The notes beneath the pieces are model-generated. The model searched no databases and was not told the origin of the DNA. It saw only the letters and a program-made list of their open reading frames with translations. From Haemonchus contortus (Eukaryota > Nematoda > Chromadorea > Rhabditida > Trichostrongylidae): a stretch of 64,000 bases of DNA. This document shows, piece by piece, positions 11,371-22,400 of this stretch (the stretch's first letter is position 1; every line of letters starts with the position of its first letter). The stretch is from positions 31,280,645-31,344,644 of the forward strand of contig LS997565.1 of NCBI GenBank assembly GCA_000469685.2, in the 5' to 3' direction. Both the position numbers and the translations under genes were made by a program.

Positions 11371-14300
11371 ATGAGGCAGGCAGTCCTATCACTGTTGCTT
11401 TGCGCCAGCACGTCAGCTATCCTGTTCCCTATGATGGGAGGCGGCGGAGGATGTTGTGAGTGATACCAACTGTTGAAATAGAAAAAAATGTAGATACGTT
11501 TTTTGGAGGGTTATTAATTTGCAAGTAGTCGAAGAAAAGGACTACAAAATTAGGGGAAAATGATTTCGCTGTGGTTTTTCAATCTGCCATATAATACGCA
11601 GCGTTTGTGCTAGGACCAATTGCCAAAGCATTTAACTATGATACTTTTCAGGTTGTCAGCAACAGCAACAATCATGCTGCTGTGGAGGAGGTGGAGGTTA
11701 GTTATTTTTAATTAAAATTTCATCAAGAAAAAGAAGATCGAGAACTGCATCTTGGACTAGACTGCTGAATATTTCCCAATTCACTTTCACTTCTTGCAAT
11801 CTGAAATCTATAAGCGGCAATTTGCTTGTTCCAGAGGGTGGAAGCTCCCTATTATGTAACTGACGATCGATAATCAGACGTTGAAAAGATATATTTATTA
11901 CATAAAATACAAAGACTTCCCTACGTTGTGGCTCCCGTTTGTTAGATATTTAATGCTATGTATTTGTGGGTGTGCATATGCGTATAACCACTTGCCGATG
12001 TGTATAGGCATACCCGTACTACAGGCCTTGGCTAGACCCTATGTAAATGATTTGTCAGCTCATAATTGATTGGAATTGTACAGATTCAGGCGGCGGATTC
12101 GCTCAACAGTCCTTTGGCGGTGGCGGCTGTGGAGGTGGAGGTGGATGCGGTGGCGGATGTGGAGGAGGTGGAGGTGGATGCGGAGGCGGATGTGGAGGAG
12201 GATGTGGAGGTAAGCCACTTTCTGTTTCTTGTGACTGACAGCTTTTCTTCAAGTTCCCATTGCGTTTGAAATGTCAGCTGAAAACAAGAAGCGACGGTGC
12301 AGTAGCCCTAAATTAGACATTTGGTTCATGCTTTGGTATAGAATCTAGGAAAATTGAGCTCCCCCTGACTAACCAAGTCTTCTATCTCACCGCAGTCCAT
12401 CATTTCATCCCAAACTATCCGAAGAGATAAACCGGCTTCAACACTGGATGACCAACGTAATTTATTGTAGTATAATCCGTGTTCGACTTGTCGGCTCGCA
12501 ATAGTGATAGTTATGCAATACTGCGTTCTTTTGAACAGTCTTTCAATTTTGCAGGTGGTGGAGCATCATATGGTGGCGGATACGCTGCACAGCCATCCTA
12601 CGGCGGCGGCGGATGTGGAGGAGGATGTGGAGGCGGATGCGGTGGTGAGCTACTTTGCTTCTAATGCCTTAACCTAGTTTTCTTTCACATCATCAGTGGG
12701 GATATCAGTCAAAAGCAAGCCCTAAATGGGAGTAGTTCCTCTCGTTCAAAAATGGCTTGCAAGCTGATTGAATTTACGGATTCTATGATCGGTACATAAA
12801 GGACGCACCGAAGAGTTTCTAGTGAGAGAAGTTCTTTAAAAGTGACTAATCTGAAAAGTTCCCTCCAGATGACCATTCTGAGATAAATTGTAATGAGGAA
12901 GGGGGTCGTTACTCGAACCATTCATGTTCTTAGCATTTATTTTGAGACAAGAAAAGTGCGATCACTAATCGAAGTTCGGACTATTTCCAGGCGGTGGAGG
13001 TTATGCTGTAGCCCAGCCATCGTACGGAGGAGGTGGATGTGGAGGCGGATGTGGAGGAGGATGTGGTGGAGGTGAGTAAATTTTTTTGTCCCAGTCCTTC
13101 TGAAATACCCTTTCCTTCTCAACATGATGCTGTGCGAAGACAAAACTGTATATTCGAATCTGACTACAATCTCAGTAACAACGTGAAAGCTGAAAAATTT
13201 TACAAGTTCGATATTTTGGCAAAAAAGTATTTTGAATAGTGTGCTTTATGAAAGAGTTGCTTGAAGTGTGACAAAGTTTTGCTGGGCAAACTCCTCTAAG
13301 GCCATGTGTTACAATAGAGTACAGAACTGAACCCATTCAAAAAAGGGCGCTTTCGAAGGCCTGAAAGAATCTGAAATACGATAATTTGCTGCTTTATTCT
13401 GCACAGTAATTCTATTTCATTTGGATCAATTTCCAGGCGGAGGATACGCTGCAGCCCAGCCATCGTACGGCGGCGGCGGTGGATGTGGAGGTGGATGTGG
13501 AGGTAAGTTGTTATGGCATTAAGAACTAATGAACTGTTCTTTATTTTTCTATATACGAAACATCAAAGGAAGGAGCACTGTGTTCCACAGAATTCATAGC
13601 ACCCCATCGTCGAGGCTAGAACGTTGAAAAACCTACAGAATAGAGTGATAGAAGTGTGGGGGGTGGGGGGACTACCTTTGGTGTTATCGGTAGATTTACC
13701 GGCTATTCATAGCTTCTTTTGCCTGGTAGAGCAACCAGAACCTATGAGATTCAAGATGCATCAAGGGGAACCTTGTTCAGTAAGGACAACAATAGTCGCA
13801 ATGGTAGTGCTCCACATATATCACAGTCATCAGTCAATCTTATTTTGTCGTGCGATTGAGGAGATTCATAGCGTACGAGCCCCTTCCCCCCTCTATAGGG
13901 GGAGCGCTTAAGCTTAACGGTGGGAACGACCGATATGGAACACTTGATATTGGTCATTATCGATTTCTATAGAATTCAACGGACATTTATCACACTTTTT
14001 CTTTACTATAGAAGAGTGTTGCCAAGCGGTAGTTCCGTTTTCGTCCCATAAAGTAGGATAAGTCGACGTCAAGAAGGTCATCAGCTTCGCATATAATGGC
14101 ATGGGAGCAACATTATTACTGTTATTAGTATTATTCTAATTTAGGATGCGGACGTAAGAAGAGAGAGGCCGCACACGTTATCTCTCACGAAGATGTGAAC
14201 AACTGCAACAGCGAAGAGCTGCGAATCCTTCTCAACGAGGTATCACAGACGGAATTATGTGAAGCCTTATTTAATACAAAATGGGAGGGAATTAGTTCTT

Positions 14301-15491
14301 CGTAGGGAATTTCGAGAAGGTTCTAGGATTCCTGATTCGACCTCTTGAGGCAGGTAGAAATTACAGTTATAGTTGAGTGGGGGAGCTGAGAGAAGTAAGT
14401 AGGGTTTATTCAAGGTCCACGTGCTGAAAAATACTATTTGACTAGTCATGGGGCACTTTCTTTTCGCGGAGCTTCTATAGCTACCCCTCTGTTTATGTAA
14501 AGAAATTTCTTATAGCAGGAATTCTACTCCGACGTCAAATTCAGCCTTTCCGAGAACCCTATACGGAATAAAAACTTCTCAAGCCCATCAAATCATACAG
14601 AGCACGTATTTGGGCCTCAGTCGCGGAGCACTGATTTCTTCCAATTTAGAATGTGAAAAAAGACGTCGCTTCAAGCTTGGCTGCTGTTGGCGAGAAGCTC
14701 AAGGCGCATAACGACTACTCGGTGTTCTGTAGTGACAAGGTAGACTTGTGCATTCCTTTACCTAGGCCAGAGTCTGCTGGGAGCTCATTCTAAGGGTGTT
14801 TTTTTTCAAACTAGTTCGGACAACGCACTCTCTATTTAGAAGCCACAATTCATTGCTGAAACCGACAACTTCTGTCAAGTTCGCGTCGGAGATATCTACT
14901 GTGTCGCCCTCCGTCTAGAAGTGAAAGTGGAGGTGAGCTAGTTCCAAAGGTTGATGGGTAAAATGAATCCTCAATGTGACAAGCGAATTTGTCCAGATTA
15001 CCAAGTACAGGAAATTTCTAGTGGACATGGAGATATGCGATTCTTTTCGAAAAAAAAAGGAACAGCACCTCTGATATGGCTTCAATCCTTACAAATAAGC
15101 ATTGGAAAGTAGAAAAGTTTACTCAGTGGTGTTCTTGCAGTGCAATAGCTGCTGCAAAATATTTCGTTTACATCCTTTTCCAAGATTGGAGGCTTATATG
15201 ACTTCGATGTTTTTACAGCAGAAGCCCGAGGCAACCAAAGTCGAGCATACGGCAACTGTCAAAGTCGAGGAGACCACCACTGTCAAGGTCGCGGACACCA
15301 CCACAGTCAAAGTTCACGATACCACCACAACCAAAGCCCATGACACCACCACAGTCAAGGCCGAGGAGACCACCACTGCCAAAGCAGAGCAGAAAGCCGC
15401 AGCTGCAATTGTAAAAGCTGAGACCCAAGCTGGTATCGCTGCCACTGTTGAGAAGAAAGAGCCTGAAAAGCCTGAGGTCAAAAAAGACTGA
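11371..15491 (+). CDS. Ground-like domain secreted protein 1 (Gly/Cys-rich), 10 exons
   Basis: Exons: 11371-11455, 11652-11696, 12090-12209, 12555-12644, 12991-13071, 13437-13502, 14145-14239, 14650-14739, 14840-14932, 15219-15491. Frames join cleanly to 345 aa. Residues 1-17 form a signal peptide, followed by FPMMGGGGGCC. Six phase-1 exons then encode a region of GGGC and CGGG runs with QPSYGGG units. RKKRE, a furin-type site, follows. The ground-like domain runs from CNSEELRILLNE through YSVFCSDK and DNFCQVRVGDIYC, with the family's four cysteines in place. After the domain comes an unusual Thr/Lys/Val tail of six 8-residue units (15,240-15,383), for example VEETTTVK. The ground-like family is nematode-specific and hedgehog-related, with secreted members linked to epidermis and cuticle. 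The precise role here is unknown. All introns are GT-AG. Confidence 0.9.
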
Positions 15492-17690
15492 GTGCCCGCT
15501 CAATTCTTTATAATTGATTACTTAAAATATTCGTTTGTATAAAGTAACAATTGAATTTGCTTTGTGTATCAGACTTATGACGAACTTGTCTGGAGGGACT
15601 GCGGAGCGTTCAAAATGTGCCGTTGTCCCTCCACGAACGATTTTTTGTCCGACTGTCCGACAATCATGACATGATTCACCTTGGAATTGTTGGGAGCATG
15701 ATAGCAGTTCGAAGTGTGTCGCTTGGCATTCAAATACCCAAGCGTTCTCAAATGAGTAAATGATGACAGAAAATTTATTTGACAAGGGGTAACCAACTTC
15801 TTTTTTGAGATGCGTCCGGATTTGACCTCGCTCTAGAATCGTTCTGGCGGCTAGAATGTGGCCTACACATTGTAAGGGCTAGTCTAAAAGTCAGTGCTTT
15901 TATCCTTCCATACGAGTCTGGTACCACTCAACCGACCGACCGAAGGATGAAAGAGATGGTTGGCTCCGGCGAGAATCAATTCGGAATTCGAACCATGAGC
16001 CATGCGTGTTCTAGGGCCCCACTTGCCACTTCATCACAGTCTCTCCTATAGATGAGTCTTCGAAGTGAATGGTAATCTCCAGGGGCACATATTTTGACTT
16101 GACTTTGACCGACCATGCCCCCCACGGAATCTCGAAATGCGGTCAATGATGGCTGGAGAAGGTTAGGTAAAGTTGACGGCTACTGACTGATCTAATTTTC
16201 ACCCACCACCATTGATGACCTGTGTCGATCTGTGTCGTCAAGGATCCATTGCATCCATATAAAGTGAAGAATGAACACTCAATCAACAACAGTCCCTGAA
16301 GTCGCAAGTCTGAAGGTACGAGGAGAATAATAGTCACCCAATGTCCTATCGCAATTTAGGGAAATGCCTAACGAAGAGACAAAAACTGCCCTCTTATCTC
16401 ACAAACCTTCATCAAGCTCGTATGGGTAGCATAGCATTAGAACTCACTAAGTAATGGAGCGGGCACGGCTATTGCGTCAACGAAAGTGACTGACCGAGAA
16501 CCACTTCCCTCACTGATTACGGAGGTCCTGAAAAGATGGCGTAACTGGTTATTGCGCTAGTTCCTCACGGGCTTAACTGTCTAAACAAGCTCTCCAACAG
16601 GATGCAATGCTAATGAAAGCATTCAGCTTACTTGTATATAAACAGAGTCTCAGGCTTGTTGAGTCAACTCAGCGGCTTTCTATAATCGCTCTTCTTCTCA
16701 TGCTCCATCTTAGACAGGACTCAGACCCTTTCTTGTACTTTGGGCACCTAATCTAAACCATCTAAACCCTTGCTGCATTTATAATAAGAACCGTTCCGAT
16801 GTTCCTCTACGGTAAGGTTGAAAAGTTTCTCCCATTTCGAAGTGGGGAAGCACCAGTTTGCCTTTAAGAGGAAGAGGTTTTAGTTGCTAGAGGGTGAGCA
16901 TGTCCAAATTTAGAGACTACTTATCAATCTCTTGCTTTTCGTGAGTCGAAGTAAATCCACGGCTTATTGTTCGAACATTCGAGAAATCTAAAACTTCGTA
17001 AAACAGGAAAATCGAGAGTGTTCCACCGAGCCGACCTAGCCTTATAAAAAAAACCACGAATACTCAGAGAGATGCCTGACATTGCGTGGTCTCTGACTGA
17101 AATTCCACAGTGCTGGATCATTGGTATACCGTCCACAATCTTATGATTCGCTCTAATAAAAATTCCTTGAACAATGCAGATTGGCGATCAAGGTGAATAA
17201 GCCTTCGTCATTTCTCTACATCGATGAAAATGAGAGTTCAGTCCCCACAAAACAGGTTTACAATTGTTGTTTCCAGGAATATATATTCATATAACCGGAG
17301 CAACTTGAAAATCGGGTATTTGCGTCCTTTACTATCCCCTTAAGCTCGTCTTGCAGGGTAATATCATGAACTTTAGCAGATTTAAACTACGAGTCACAAA
17401 GTGCCAGATTGTCAGACCTCTATAGCGGCTTTGCTTGATTTCTATGCCTTTTTCCTAACAACACCGTAGCCCTTTTTTGCCTCCCAATGGTGTTACTGCC
17501 ATGCTAAGCGTTTTTAGTTGAATCCTTCTCTTTCTTATCCTTGACGTACTCGAATCATCATAACTTCTTATTTGTGCCCTTGCTTTCCAAGTAACCATAC
17601 TTTCCCGAAAGAGCTGCTGAATTTCTTAGATCAAAAGCTAGAGGCATACGCTTCTCGAACGGTCAAGGGTTTCGCCACAATTGGAAAATT
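15492..17690. other. Intergenic region between ground-like genes 1 and 2
   Basis: Contains one SINE copy (15,855-16,045) and otherwise no recognisable gene. The sequence just before 17,700 forms the T-rich acceptor of the next gene. Confidence 0.5.
15855..16045 (-). mobile_element. tRNA-derived SINE, copy 2
   Basis: On the minus strand it shows the SINE body (reverse of AGTGCTTTTATCCT and GAGTCTGGTACC), then the tRNA-like head with a degraded box B (AATTCGAACCAT on the plus strand). It is more diverged than copy 1, and the 3' tail beyond CATTGTA is missing. Confidence 0.65.
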
Positions 17691-17701
17691 TGCTTTTCAG
17701 G
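17691..17701 (+). promoter_or_regulatory. Probable trans-splice acceptor of ground-like gene 2
   Basis: TTTGCTTTTCAG ends at 17,700, one base before the ATG at 17,702. This is a strong consensus acceptor with no paired upstream donor in a coding frame, as expected for spliced-leader addition. Confidence 0.65.
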
Positions 17702-19144
17702 ATGAAAAGTGTCGTGTTAGCGCTGACGATGGTCTCAACGACTTACGCCCTATTCTTCCCGATGATGGGTGGAGGAAACTGTTGTAAGTCATCTACTACA
17801 TAGCGTAGTCAGTAACGAGTTCAGGGTGGCGCGGTTCCATTGTCGACGGTTGAGCAACTAATCTATTTTGATGCACTGGAAAGGAACAAAAAAATCAGTG
17901 GGCACCCAACTTTGCTTGCGTTTGGCTTCTGAAGTAATTAGTAGATGATAGCGAGAGGAAGGAATCTACTGTCCCACCACCCTGAGCTCTTTGTAAAGCA
18001 TAAAGGAAAAGTCAACGAGTATGTTTCAGGCTGCTGTGGTGGTAAGTGTTACTGGAAAATTGCATTGTAAACTTTTGCTTGATATAACTGATCAGTCACC
18101 TTTGAAATCCTGCCTAACAAAACGGAACAAAAGTTAGTGCCTCTCAGGCTGTCGGAGCTGTGGTGAGTTTTGCTATATGGTTAGGAATTCGGGCATGCCG
18201 ATAGCCAAAGTGGAGTTCAGAGCTTTTTCAACCCCTCACTTAAGGGGCACTCGATTTGCAAAGTTGCATTTGTCTCTGTTGTTTGGGAAGATTGTTAATG
18301 GGTATCGCCCTGTGATCGTTTAAGGATGTGCTGCACCTCCTCCGCCCCCTCCACCTCCACCCCCACCACCTCCACCACCGCCTCCAATGTGTGGCTGTTG
18401 TGGTTGCGGCGGAAGGAAAAAGCGTGAAGCAACGACAGTGCTTACCAGCCGACATAATGAGAGCTGTAATAGCAACGAGCTCCGACAGATTATGAAAAAG
18501 GTGATATTGCCCTATTTAATTTGCTTTACTATCTAAATAACTCGCTACATAATCCGCCCCTGAGGCTGCCGAGGAGAGCTGCTCCTTTGTCTAACATAGG
18601 GAAAATTGTCAAGTTTGACGAGCGAGCTGCTTTATTCTGTTCTTCAGGCTATCAAAGTCGACCCCCATCTTAGTCTCATAACAATCATTGAACTTCTGAA
18701 GGACGGCTACGGGTATGTGACTGTTTGCGACGATAAAGTGAGTTCTAGCTTTTCTTTGGTCAATCTCAGAGCGAAAACAATGCTGACTTCCACAGTCGCA
18801 TTCATAGGAACTGCTTATGTAGTCCCCTGGAGCAATTTTGGGAAAAAATCGTAAAGAACCGGTCCACATTATTTCTCCACTTCAGAAAATATCGATTGCT
18901 GCTCAGACGGATGAATACTGCATCATGAAAAAGAATGGAATTCACTGTGGTGTTTTCCGATTAAAGCAGAATGAAACAGTATGTTCATAAAAGGAGACTA
19001 CTCGCTTCTATTCCGGATCTGAATGAATTCTAGGATCATTCTGATGGAAGCACCGGTGAAAGTGGACGGATAGGCATAGAAAACGATTCTGTTGAGGAAA
19101 TTTCAAAAGAGACAACAGAAATCCTCGTGAGGAAGGCTGACTAA
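17702..19144 (+). CDS. Ground-like domain secreted protein 2 (poly-Pro), 7 exons with two microexons
   Basis: Exons: 17702-17783, 18030-18041, 18148-18162, 18325-18500, 18648-18737, 18886-18978, 19034-19144, giving 192 aa. The signal peptide MKSVVLALTMVSTTYA is followed by FFPMMGGG and CCC. Exons 2 and 3 are only 12 and 15 bases long and add Cys/Gly residues. Exon 4 encodes a run of 18 prolines, a CGCCGCGG patch and RKKRE, then CNSNELRQIMKK, the start of the ground-like domain. Later exons give YVTVCDDK and DEYCIMKKNGIHCG. Reading through the exon 6 donor would stop at TAA 18,988. I prefer splicing to an acidic 37-codon final exon because exon 6 then matches its counterpart in gene 1 codon for codon (31 codons). 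Role as for gene 1. Confidence 0.85.
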
Positions 19145-20288
19145 TAGACGTGAATGACTGGATCTTTTTCTCCGCAATATTCCGTATAAATTCTATAAAC
19201 ATTTATTTTTATCTATTTTTACATTTATTTTATCGGCCTGAGGGTGGTAGAAATTCAGTTGGCTCATCATGCTGACAAGGATATCGATGATTGTCTACGC
19301 AGGATTGGTACTTTCTGACGCGTACTGACTAACTGAAAAAGGAAGTTTTTCGATGCGTGCGCTAAGGAACGAGTTTGTGTACATATTTTGCTGATAAACT
19401 GATGAGCATAGAAACTTGACTGATTGCTCAGAGAAGAAAGCACTGACACGTGCAGCGTTTTTCCCTCGCATCAAAAACAAGTAACATTTCTGCACTCGCT
19501 CATTTAGCAATTAATACTTCTCAGAACGGAACAGAGAAGCCCTTGTTTCTAGGACTAGTGACAGGAGGCGACTGTAGCATTCAAAAAACAACTGATGGGG
19601 AGGATCTAGCACAAGGGTATGATTCCAGAAGACAGTCCGAGGAGTTGTTAAAAAAAACTTGTTTGGCTTGAGGGGTCAATGTGTCATACACTAATATCAA
19701 AAAGTCGTAAGTAGCAAAGGGCAGTTTACGCATATTCCACCTCATGGAGCCTGACCAGCAGTAAGAGCAAGATTTTTTCAGCCAAACCCATTCTTTGAAT
19801 TAACTAACTACATAGGTACTGAGTTGAGTCCACCCCAAGGAAGCAAGCAGAAATATCTGTTGCTTATTGTTCTGTTTTTGCCGAAAAATACTTCCATTCA
19901 TACTTTCAACTGACACAACGGCAAAAATTCTACAGAGAAACCACCAACGTATATGAGAATGGGTGTACGATTAATCACCCCTACCACGGTGGGATCAGAT
20001 TGACTGTGCACACAATGAAACTCAAGGGCGGCTGATTGGTTCAAGATTGGATGAACTTGTAACGATCTTTCAAGAGCAGTTCGGATTCATGTCTGAAAAG
20101 TCTACAGTCTAGCCGATGCCAACTTCATGGTTGGCAGGCCATCCGTTCGGCCTTCCTCGATCTTATGAAAACGTTTGGCTGCTAAGCGCATCCAATTTTT
20201 CGAGAGCAAAACGAGGCAAAAGTTTCGGGGAATACGATCCTCCTGATCATGGTCATGTACAAAGAGTCGAAGTAGCATACGCACACCT
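19145..20288. other. No gene recognised
   Basis: Downstream flank of ground-like gene 2. Only short unbiased frames and no repeat I could match elsewhere in the window. Confidence 0.45.
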
Positions 20289-20420
20289 CATCCAGTGTTA
20301 GTAGGAAGAAAATATACTAAAGACTGTTCCTCAGCGGACCTCAACCAAAACAGTAACGTTTTGGTTGAGGTCCGCTAAGGATCAGCTCTGAGTTTATTCT
20401 CTTCTTACTAACACTGGATG
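20289..20420. repeat. 132 bp fold-back repeat
   Basis: The outer arms CATCCAGTGTTAGTAGGAAG and CTTCTTACTAACACTGGATG pair, and an inner stem (GCGGACCTCAACCAAAAC) pairs with its complement around a few-base loop. The structure is a nearly continuous hairpin of about 60 bp with imperfect middle parts. It could be a tiny MITE; no target duplication was identified. Confidence 0.75.
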
Positions 20421-20590
20421 ACATCACGATAGGTCTCACAGAGAGATCACTTGAAACCAACTGCTCCGTTGATGACATCACTGTGATAGAGAAGAATAGG
20501 TCATTCAGAATAACAACAGCTAATAAGAGCAGTGGACCCTGCGTCTGCCTGCTATTTACACTAATTAGGAGTGTTTGTCCTTACTATATA

Positions 20591-21116
20591 CAGTAGCGCT
20601 CAAAAGTGTTCGGTGAAATACTTTGACGCTTTTTCGTTCATAACTTTTTTCCTAGTAGACCAAATCGCGCAAAATTTGGATATGTTTAACTAGAGCATAT
20701 TTCATCCTACCCAACACTGTTTTACTGCAAAGCTACAATATCCTTAGATAGAGCAAGGTGTTTGTTGCGGTAGCAGGTTTTGCTAAAAGTAAAGTAGTTG
20801 ACGTCTGCACTTATTCGCACCCTATGTGCGTTTTTCTCGTCTATTGCGTTCAGCATTATCGCTCGTACACATTAGACAGGACAAAAAGGAAAGAGATTCT
20901 GGAAGGACCATCATCTGTATTTTCAGTCGATTTTGAGTTCATGCTCTTTGGAATATCTGGAACATGATCAGATTGCAGGTTAATAGTGGTAAATATTCAC
21001 AATGAACCCACGCTCCTAATATAGAAATTTCGCATGATTAGATCCAGTAGGAAAGGAGTTACGACTGAAAAGTACCGCTGAAGGACCATTTCACCGAAGA
21101 CTTTTGAGCGCTACTG
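20591..21116. mobile_element. 526 bp Tc1/mariner-type MITE
   Basis: Terminal inverted repeats begin CAGTAGCGCTCAAAAGT and extend imperfectly for about 75 bases, including TTCGGTGAAAT. TA flanks both ends (20,589-20,590 and 21,117-21,118). No transposase sequence is visible inside, so it would have been moved by a transposase encoded elsewhere. Confidence 0.85.
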
Positions 21117-21799
21117 TATATATATAATGCGTTTGTGTCTGTCGTCAGCTAGAGTGTCTGTTTGTTTGCTCGTTCGGGAATTCAAAATTTCTGAAGAATC
21201 ACCTGCAGAAGTGGGGTCAGAATTTGGATGGGTTGGGCATAAGAAAAGAAAAACAAAGCACATATGAGCTCAGCGGAGCTCCACCCACGGGGGAAGGAGG
21301 GGAGGCATGCGTGAGAGTAGGCGGTGTCTCAGGCAGAATGTCTGGATTACGTTTCACTACAGCTCAGAAGCCGGGGAAAATAAGCAAAAGTGAGGATGGG
21401 CCAACACGTGAATTGAAGGAAACTCACCAGCGGTAGGCGGAGCGTTCGCGCTTATCATATGCAATCATAACTCGATTCAACGGAAGCGAGCAGGTCAAAA
21501 AAATAATAAACGAAGTAAGCAAGGCATTATGCGCGTGAGCTTACGTAAAAATGTCGAAGCTCCGCTCACAATGGGCGTGCATTCGAATGTTAGGTTTTTT
21601 TTCGAAACATTCATAACTCTGTTCAAAAACGCTCTAGAATGCTGAAAAAATGCTTCTAGCCGACAGAAGGTCTGGGGCCAAAACTCTAGAGTGGACTGGG
21701 CTTGATCTGAGATTGTCCATTAAAGGACTTCTAATGAGTCTTCGACGAATGGTTGGGTTCCTGGTCGACATGATAAATTCCAACACTCTTTCACATTAC
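21117..21799. other. No gene recognised
   Basis: Contains the right flank of the MITE with a short TATATATA run and otherwise unassigned sequence. Confidence 0.4.
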
Positions 21800-22400
21800 T
21801 CATTTTATTCTATTTCTTGAGCTTCGATTTGAAGCTCTTTAGCCGTTATTCTCACCGTTATTCTGACGTTAAAATCACCGGCGATGACTTCAGAAAAAGT
21901 GCGGTCCTCTTTGAAGAGCCTTTCCAGGTCTATATAAAACGCTTACAACTCCTCTTCTTCGTAGCTCGATGGTGGTGTTTAGGCAGCAAAGACTTTCAGG
22001 GCTCGGGTAAATAACACCTTCTCTATCGAAAATAGTCCCTTCGGGTTGACAAGCTCCCGGACAATCGATGTTCAGCTACGACGAGGGCGCCTACACCGCC
22101 TACGCCTTTGCTGTTACAGAAGAACTCCTTTCCAGCCTTGTGATGCGACTCGATCAATCCGATGAGGTCTTGCTCCCTTCTAGTTTGCATGATCAAATCT
22201 CCAACATACGCTTCCTATTCAAGCGTTTCTGCATTGGAAGAGCAGGTCACCATCTTGGTATTTTTCTTTTTGAGAAGTCTGTGGGTTCAAGATTTTAGCA
22301 GCTTTATTAGAGGAGTAATATCCAAGGCTGCCATGTTGGGGGCTCCCTCAGCTTCAGAGGAATAAGGATTATTTACAATATATTACTGCTTTAGGCACAT
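21800..22400 (-). pseudogene. RTE-type retrotransposon endonuclease fragment
   Basis: Minus-strand translation in shifting frames shows the apurinic-type endonuclease of RTE-clade LINEs. KGVGGVGALV lies near 22,090. PSSYEEEEL, followed by AFYIDLERLFKEDRTF and EVIAGDFNVRI, lies near 21,870-21,990. GDFN is a conserved active-site motif of this nuclease class. In intact elements the endonuclease nicks target DNA to start reverse transcription. Frameshifts and stops show this copy is dead, and no reverse transcriptase follows it here. Confidence 0.75.

Noticed and set aside
12066..12269. Acidic Val/Glu/Asp-rich frame overlapping exon 3 of ground-like gene 1
   Set aside because: It is the +1 frame of a GGN-repeat exon; the Gly/Cys frame alone has matching splice phases.
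12090..13502. Collagen
   Set aside because: Gly-rich but without Gly-X-Y triplet periodicity; GGGC runs and the following ground-like domain identify the family.
15213..15503. 96-codon Ser/Gly/Leu-rich minus frame
   Set aside because: Antisense of the repeat tail exon of ground-like gene 1; the low-complexity sense frame explains it.
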